Shown here: positions 21,287 to 24,759 of the stretch, in pieces | How positions within the stretch are numbered: position 1 is the stretch's first letter | Layout: each line of letters starts with the position of its first letter | Source: an uncultured Acidobacteriota bacterium | GTDB taxonomy: Bacteria > Acidobacteriota > Terriglobia > Terriglobales > CAINCZ01 | Length of the DNA: 24,759 bases | Reading direction: 5' to 3' | NCBI GenBank assembly: GCA_903847195.1 | Contig: CAINCZ010000005.1 | Span: 1 to 24,759 of the forward strand | Translations under genes and position numbers: made by a program | Notes under the pieces: generated by a model | Seen by the model: the letters and a program-made list of their open reading frames with translations, nothing else | Database searches by the model: none | Told to the model about the DNA's origin: nothing

Positions 21287-23053
21287 CTATGACTTCACGC
21301 GGTAATCGACTACCGACCGAATTTCGGCCCCAAACTTCTCCTGCAACCGGCGCACCACTGGCTCGTCGGCCACGCGGCTGCGGGCCTGCGAATTCGCGGC
21401 AGGCGCGGGACGCGCGGTTGACTTTGCCCCGGCAGTTCCGGTTGCCACCAGCCGCAGACGCATGGGCCGTCCCGCGATCTGCGAGGCTGCCTGCGCCATC
21501 ACCCGCTCGGCGTCTTTGTTCAAGGCCATGTCCAGCAGCACCGAAGGCTCCGGAATCTGCACCACGGCCTCGCCGCCGCCGAAGCGCCACTCGCCGCGCT
21601 GCAACATGCCGCCCAGGTCAAGGCATCCGGCCGCCTCAACCGCCGCAATCACCGCCTCGCGTACCTGGTCATCCGAACCAGCCGCTGCGGGCGCCGCGGC
21701 CTCAACCTGCGGGCTCGCTACCCTAGCGGGTGCCGGAGCAGCCGCCACCGGCTGCGGAGCCATGGCAATATCCGTACGCGCTGCTTCCGCGCGCGGCGTG
21801 CCTCGGCGATCCAGGTCGGCCGCCAGCGGCGAAACCGCGGGTGGCCGCGTCGTAACCGCCGGACTGCGCGGAGCCGGCGTTGGCGTGGCGCTGGGGAATG
21901 TCTTTGCCGATCCTGCGGGCGGCACGGCGCCGCTCAGCAGCTGCTCCATCGGCAGCAGCCGCTGCGCGTGTACGAGCTTCAGCACGCCCAGTTCCAGGTG
22001 GAAGCGCTGCTCCTGCTTGTAACCGATGTCCGAGTGCGTCCGCAGCAGGATTTGCAGAAATTTCGCCAGGTCTTCCTCGCTGAAGCGCTCGGCGACGCGG
22101 CCCACGCGGGCGCGTTCGTCGGAGGAGATCTGCAACAGCGGCGACTGCGGACTGGCAACCTTTGCCACCACGGTATTGCGCATGAAGCGCACAAACTGCC
22201 GCGCAAAGTGCATCGGACTCTGGCCTTCGGTGATCACCTTGTCGATCAGGCGCAGGGCGTCCTGGCTGGAGTTGTGATCCACGGCGGCCATCAGCTGCTC
22301 AAACATCTCGGACGAAACCGTGCCTGCCAGGTCGCGCACCAGGTCGCCCGTCAGCCGCTTGCCGCAGCAGGCGATGGCTTGGTCCATGATGCTGAGCGCG
22401 TCGCGCATGGAGCCGTCGCCGGACTCGGCCAGCAGCGCCAGCGCGTCGGTATCGGCTTCGATGCCTTCCTGTTCGCAGACCGAGCGAAGCTGCGCCACCG
22501 AGTCGTCGAACGTCACCGCATGAAAGCTGAAGTGCTGGCAGCGCGAGCGGATGGTCTGCGGAATGTCCTCGGGCTGCGTGGTGGCCATCATGAACACGAT
22601 GTGGCCGGGCGGCTCCTCGAGCGTCTTCAGCAACGCGTTGAAGGCCGCATCGGTGATCTGGTGGGCCTCGTCGAGGATGTAGATCTTGTAGCGGTCGCGC
22701 GCCGGACGGTACCGTGTGGCCTCGCGCAGCTCGCGAATCTCGTCGATGCCGCGGTTGGTGGCGGCGTCGATTTCGATCACGTCCACCGAGCCGCCTTCGC
22801 GGATTTCGCGGCACGAGTCGCACACGCCGCACGGCTCCACCACCGGATGGTCCTCGCTGCGGCAGTTCAGGGCGGCGGCCAGGATGCGCGCCACCGTCGT
22901 CTTGCCGATCCCGCGATGGCCGCTGAAGATGTATCCGTGGGCGATGCGCTCCTGCTCAATGGCGTTCTTGAGCGTGCGGGTCACGTGGTCTTGCCCGATC
23001 ACGTCCGAGAAGCGTTGCGGCCGGTATTTGCGTGCCAGTACGGTATAGCTCAT
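21287..23053 (-). CDS. dnaX: DNA polymerase III subunit gamma/tau
   Basis: 588 residues. This is the clamp-loader ATPase of the replisome. The start MSYTVLARKYRPQRFSDVIGQ is diagnostic. Walker A is GHRGIGKT (45-52), a zinc module has C64, C75, C78 and C81, Walker B is LDEAH (127-131), and the SRC arginine finger is in TIRSRCQHFSF. Domain III follows to about residue 365. A long Pro/Ala-rich linker (about 390-490) leads to a C-terminal domain that ends with VRRLQEKFGAEIRSVVDYRV. The ATG at 23053 is chosen as the canonical start; the open frame further upstream has no family character. I saw no slippery A-run of the E. coli type that would make a gamma form. First gene of the operon. Confidence 0.97.
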   Translation of the reverse strand: MSYTVLARKYRPQRFSDVIGQDHVTRTLKNAIEQERIAHGYIFSGHRGIGKTTVARILAAALNCRSEDHPVVEPCGVCDSCREIREGGSVDVIEIDAATNRGIDEIRELREATRYRPARDRYKIYILDEAHQITDAAFNALLKTLEEPPGHIVFMMATTQPEDIPQTIRSRCQHFSFHAVTFDDSVAQLRSVCEQEGIEADTDALALLAESGDGSMRDALSIMDQAIACCGKRLTGDLVRDLAGTVSSEMFEQLMAAVDHNSSQDALRLIDKVITEGQSPMHFARQFVRFMRNTVVAKVASPQSPLLQISSDERARVGRVAERFSEEDLAKFLQILLRTHSDIGYKQEQRFHLELGVLKLVHAQRLLPMEQLLSGAVPPAGSAKTFPSATPTPAPRSPAVTTRPPAVSPLAADLDRRGTPRAEAARTDIAMAPQPVAAAPAPARVASPQVEAAAPAAAGSDDQVREAVIAAVEAAGCLDLGGMLQRGEWRFGGGEAVVQIPEPSVLLDMALNKDAERVMAQAASQIAGRPMRLRLVATGTAGAKSTARPAPAANSQARSRVADEPVVRRLQEKFGAEIRSVVDYRVKS

Positions 23054-23199
23054 AGTTCGACCCCTGATTATAAACGCCGGAGAGCGCCTGCGACTCGCCG
23101 GTGGGTCCGTTCGCGGTTTTGCTGCATCAATTCTTTTCAGAGCAGCAGGCGGCGGCGAGGCCGCCGGAAACGGATAAAATATCGCGGCAGGAGGTGGCA

Positions 23200-23673
23200 A
23201 TGTCCACGCACGAAGATCTGATTGCGCGCTACGAGCAAGGGGTGGCGCTGGTACAGGACGCAGTGAGCGGAATCCCCGAGGCCCTGCTCGACCGCCAGCC
23301 CGCCCCGGGCAAATGGAGCATACGCCAACTGGTGGCGCACCTCGCCGATGCGGAACTGGTCGCCGCCACGCGCTTCCGCTGGGTCGCCGCCGAGCCGGGC
23401 TCGGCCTTGACCGCCTGGGACCAGGACAAATGGGCCGGCACGCTCGGCTACGCCGCGCAATCGCCCGCCGAGGCCGTACAGCTGATGGCGCTCGTCCGCC
23501 GCAGCACCGCCGCCATGCTGCGCAGCCTGCCGGAGGCCGCCTGGCAGCAGCAGGGAGTTCACCAGGAACGCGGCCCGCTCACCTTGCAGCAGATCGTCGA
23601 GGGCATGGTCGGACATTTGGAGCAGCACGCCAGCCAGATTCGCGCCCTGCGGACGAAGTTCACGGCGAACTAG
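23200..23673 (+). CDS. DinB/YfiT-family protein, possible bacillithiol S-transferase
   Basis: 157 residues, four-helix DinB fold. The metal-binding triad is H47 (LVAHLADAE), H139 and H143 (VGHLEQHASQI). Other marks are PAPGKWSIRQLVAHL and AWDQDKWA, and HQERGPLTLQQIVEGM before the last helix, as in the YfiT/BstA branch. DinB proteins of this branch transfer low-molecular-weight thiols (bacillithiol in Firmicutes) to electrophiles. As bshA is about 5 kb away, bacillithiol is a plausible co-substrate here; this is inference. The ATG at 23200 has a perfect AGGAGG 5 bases upstream. It is divergent from dnaX with about 145 bases between. Confidence 0.85.
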   Translation: MSTHEDLIARYEQGVALVQDAVSGIPEALLDRQPAPGKWSIRQLVAHLADAELVAATRFRWVAAEPGSALTAWDQDKWAGTLGYAAQSPAEAVQLMALVRRSTAAMLRSLPEAAWQQQGVHQERGPLTLQQIVEGMVGHLEQHASQIRALRTKFTAN

Positions 23674-23691
23674 TCTGGTGTCGCCGGGCGC

Positions 23692-23728
23692 CCCAGGTTA
23701 GCGGCCTGTTGTTGGCCGCTAACCTGGG
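23692..23728. repeat. Long perfect hairpin, REP-like
   Basis: CCCAGGTTAGCGGCC pairs perfectly over 15 bases with 23714-23728; the loop is TGTTGTT. It lies 18 bases after the DinB-family gene but has no T-run, so Rho-independent termination is doubtful. Its GGTTAGCGGCC recurs at 4062-4072 and its GTTGTT loop recurs at 24485-24490. Confidence 0.65.
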
Positions 23729-24102
23729 AGTCAATGCCTCCCGGCAGCGCTCCATTTCATGTCAAGCGCCTCAAAACGTCTTGCCTCGCCCAAGCCACTG
23801 ATTCAAAACCAGATCGAGTTCCCCATATCGTGTCTCGTTTAACCCCTCCCATGCGCCAGAATATAAGTAGCGGATTGCGTGCAAGCACCCGCCGGGGAGC
23901 CCAACACACGCCGCTTGGTCATGGATTCGTCGGGCTCATTCCCCGAGTGTGGCAACTCGTTTAATTTCTAGAATTTACCGATAAACCCTTTAAACGGTTT
24001 GATTTACGCGGGAAATCCCGCTAAGCCGATGAAAACAAGAGACCACAGGGTAGGGGGGTACCCCACTGGCTTCCCGTTTCGGCACACCGCGAATCCCAGC
24101 TA

Positions 24103-24141
24103 TGCGCCATCATGAGATCGTCAGCTCGAAGCGATGGCGCA
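24103..24141. repeat. Inverted repeat upstream of tRNA-Arg
   Basis: TGCGCCATC and GATGGCGCA, 9 bp perfect with a 21-base spacer. Followed by a shorter GGGCC/GGCCC pair. Function unknown. Confidence 0.4.
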
Positions 24142-24225
24142 ACGCATACCTGGGCCACCGTCGGCCCTTAACTTGGGCTTCGCGGCACCGCTGGATCCCG
24201 ATGCAGTGTTTGGTGGGGTTGTTGT

Positions 24226-24231
24226 TACAAT
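24226..24231 (+). promoter_or_regulatory. Possible -10 box of the tRNA gene
   Basis: TACAAT 15 bases before the tRNA 5' end. No good -35 box is seen at the expected distance. Confidence 0.35.
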
Positions 24232-24246
24232 GTGCTAGTCGGAAGG

Positions 24247-24323
24247 GTCCCCGTAGCTCAGCTGGATAGAGCGTCCGCCTCCTAAGCGGAAGGTCGGCAG
24301 TTCGAATCTGCCCGGGGACGCCA
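24247..24323 (+). tRNA. tRNA-Arg (anticodon CCT)
   Basis: Full cloverleaf: acceptor GTCCCCG with CGGGGAC, D stem GCTC/GAGC, anticodon stem TCCGC/GCGGA with loop CTCCTAA (anticodon CCT, reading AGG), variable AGGTC, T stem GGCAG/CTGCC with TTCGAAT loop. Discriminator G at 24320 and an encoded CCA at 24321-24323. tRNA 3' ends are common integration sites, but no integrase or repeat of the 3' end is seen here. Confidence 0.97.
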
Positions 24324-24359
24324 CTGTGATTTCTCCGAATCCACTAAGTTCGAAGGTGG

Positions 24360-24390
24360 CCCACATTCAGCGCGGGGCGCTTAATGTGGG
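24360..24390. repeat. Hairpin after tRNA-Arg
   Basis: CCCACATT (24360-24367) pairs with AATGTGGG (24383-24390), and after one mismatch AGCGC pairs with GCGCT; loop GGG. A related half, CCCCACATTAGCGCC, occurs at about 24436-24450. Confidence 0.6.
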
Positions 24391-24470
24391 GGTGTTCTTC
24401 AGTACCCTTCACACTTTGCCGAGTCCAACGAAATTCCCCACATTAGCGCCAAGAGTTGGGTGCCGGGTGC

Positions 24471-24504
24471 CCCACCCTCGCGCCGTTGTTGGCGCGTGGG
24501 TGGG
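24471..24504. repeat. Hairpin with GTTGTT loop
   Basis: CCCACCCTCGCGCC pairs with GGCGCGTGGGTGGG over 14 positions with one T-T mismatch; loop GTTGTT (24485-24490), the same loop as in the hairpin at 23692-23728. Confidence 0.65.
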
Positions 24505-24546
24505 AAAACGAAAACCCCACATCTGCTAACAGCGGCAGATGTGGGG
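24505..24546 (-). terminator. Probable terminator of the aminotransferase gene
   Basis: On the minus strand the perfect 12-bp stem CCCCACATCTGC / GCAGATGTGGGG (24515-24526 with 24535-24546) is followed by TTTTCGTTTT. It begins 37 bases after the aminotransferase stop, the layout of a Rho-independent terminator, although the stem sequence also belongs to the local hairpin family. Confidence 0.7.
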
Positions 24547-24582
24547 CACCTTTAAGTCGCACTTCTTAGCTAAACCGCTCGC

Positions 24583-24759
24583 CTACAGATTCTTCCCCAC
24601 CCAATCCTCAATCCGGTCAATCGCCTTGTTGAGGTTCTCGATCGAGTTGGCGACCGAGAAGCGCAGGTAGCCTTCGCCGTATTCGCCGAACGAGGCTCCC
24701 GACAGCGCTGCCACTCCCGCCTGCTCCAGCAGCGCGTCGGCCAGTTGCTTCGATGTCCA
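24583..24759 (-). CDS. Class I/II aminotransferase, C-terminal fragment (runs off window)
   Basis: Only the last 58 residues are in the window: the frame begins at the window edge with WTSKQLADALLEQAGVAAL, goes on with SGASFGEYGEGYLRFSVANS and ends RIEDWVGKNL with a TAG stop. The segment with GVAALSGASFGEYGEGYLRFS is the end of the PLP-dependent fold I aminotransferases (aspartate aminotransferase-like), where the arginine in YLRFS binds the substrate carboxylate. The catalytic lysine and the start are outside the window, so the amino-acid specificity cannot be told. Confidence 0.88.
   Translation of the reverse strand, partial: WTSKQLADALLEQAGVAALSGASFGEYGEGYLRFSVANSIENLNKAIDRIEDWVGKNL

Larger units (their letters stand above)
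23674..24246. other. Gene-free stretch with palindromes before the tRNA gene
   Basis: No convincing coding sequence. It holds a 15-bp hairpin at 23692-23728, an AT-rich part (about 23955-24005) with TTCTAGAA and the near-palindrome AAACCCTTTAAACGGTTT (23983-24000), GGGGTACCCC at 24055-24064, and the 9-bp inverted repeat TGCGCCATC/GATGGCGCA (24103-24111 with 24133-24141). Purpose unknown; a small RNA or a decayed repeat are both possible. Confidence 0.5.

Noticed and set aside
21968..23221. 417-codon plus-strand open frame opposite dnaX
   Set aside because: Antisense shadow; dnaX is certain on the minus strand.
24303..24323. Integrated element attachment site at the tRNA 3' end
   Set aside because: No second copy of the tRNA 3' end and no integrase gene are seen in the window.
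24324..24582. CRISPR-like repeats
   Set aside because: The hairpins are of unequal length and sequence, with no regular spacers and no cas genes; they look like REP-type palindromes.

Overview
The window is GC-rich bacterial chromosome. The gene set (BshA-type bacillithiol synthesis, a DinB/BstA-like protein, dnaX-ybaB-recR, a LytS-type kinase, a ChbG/HpnK-type deacetylase) and the GTGGGGCACC-type intergenic hairpins suggest an acidobacterium. This is an inference from gene families; no rRNA is present to prove it.

Left part (1-3536): two diverged insertion sequences of the IS110 family, IS1111-like group, lie in inverted orientation (about 1-1421 on the minus strand, about 2108-3536 on the plus strand) and bracket one GNAT acetyltransferase gene. 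Each has 11-bp subterminal inverted repeats and a noncoding 3' tail of about 315 bases. Both transposase genes are damaged: copy 1 has a one-base frameshift near the 3' end, copy 2 has an amber codon. The 3' tails keep a conserved stem enclosing a variable loop. In each copy a short segment of that loop matches that copy's own left flanking DNA, and in copy 2 a second segment is complementary to the right flank. This is what a seekRNA/bridge RNA guide should look like, and it is the most interesting signal in the window.

Middle part (3635-13676): a small cupin, two secreted proteins of unknown function (the second with a PEGA-like region), a stand-alone molybdopterin/4Fe-4S oxidoreductase, a minus-strand pair (periplasmic adaptor then TPR protein), then on the plus strand a YihY/BrkB membrane protein, QueF (queuosine pathway) and an MFS transporter. 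A small secreted OB-fold-like protein converges on the MFS gene.

Right-middle (13758-20269): an overlapping anti-sigma kinase/STAS antagonist pair, a PRC-MgtE_N-CBS protein with a small zinc-ribbon protein downstream, a LytS-type sensor kinase, BshA (first step of bacillithiol synthesis), a YdjC/ChbG-family deacetylase, and a receiver-only response regulator with its own promoter and a strong terminator.

Right end (20276-24759): the recombination/replication operon dnaX-ybaB-recR on the minus strand, a divergent DinB/YfiT-family gene, a gap of about 570 bases with several palindromes, tRNA-Arg(CCT), a cluster of long hairpins, and the 3' end of a class I/II aminotransferase gene running off the window.
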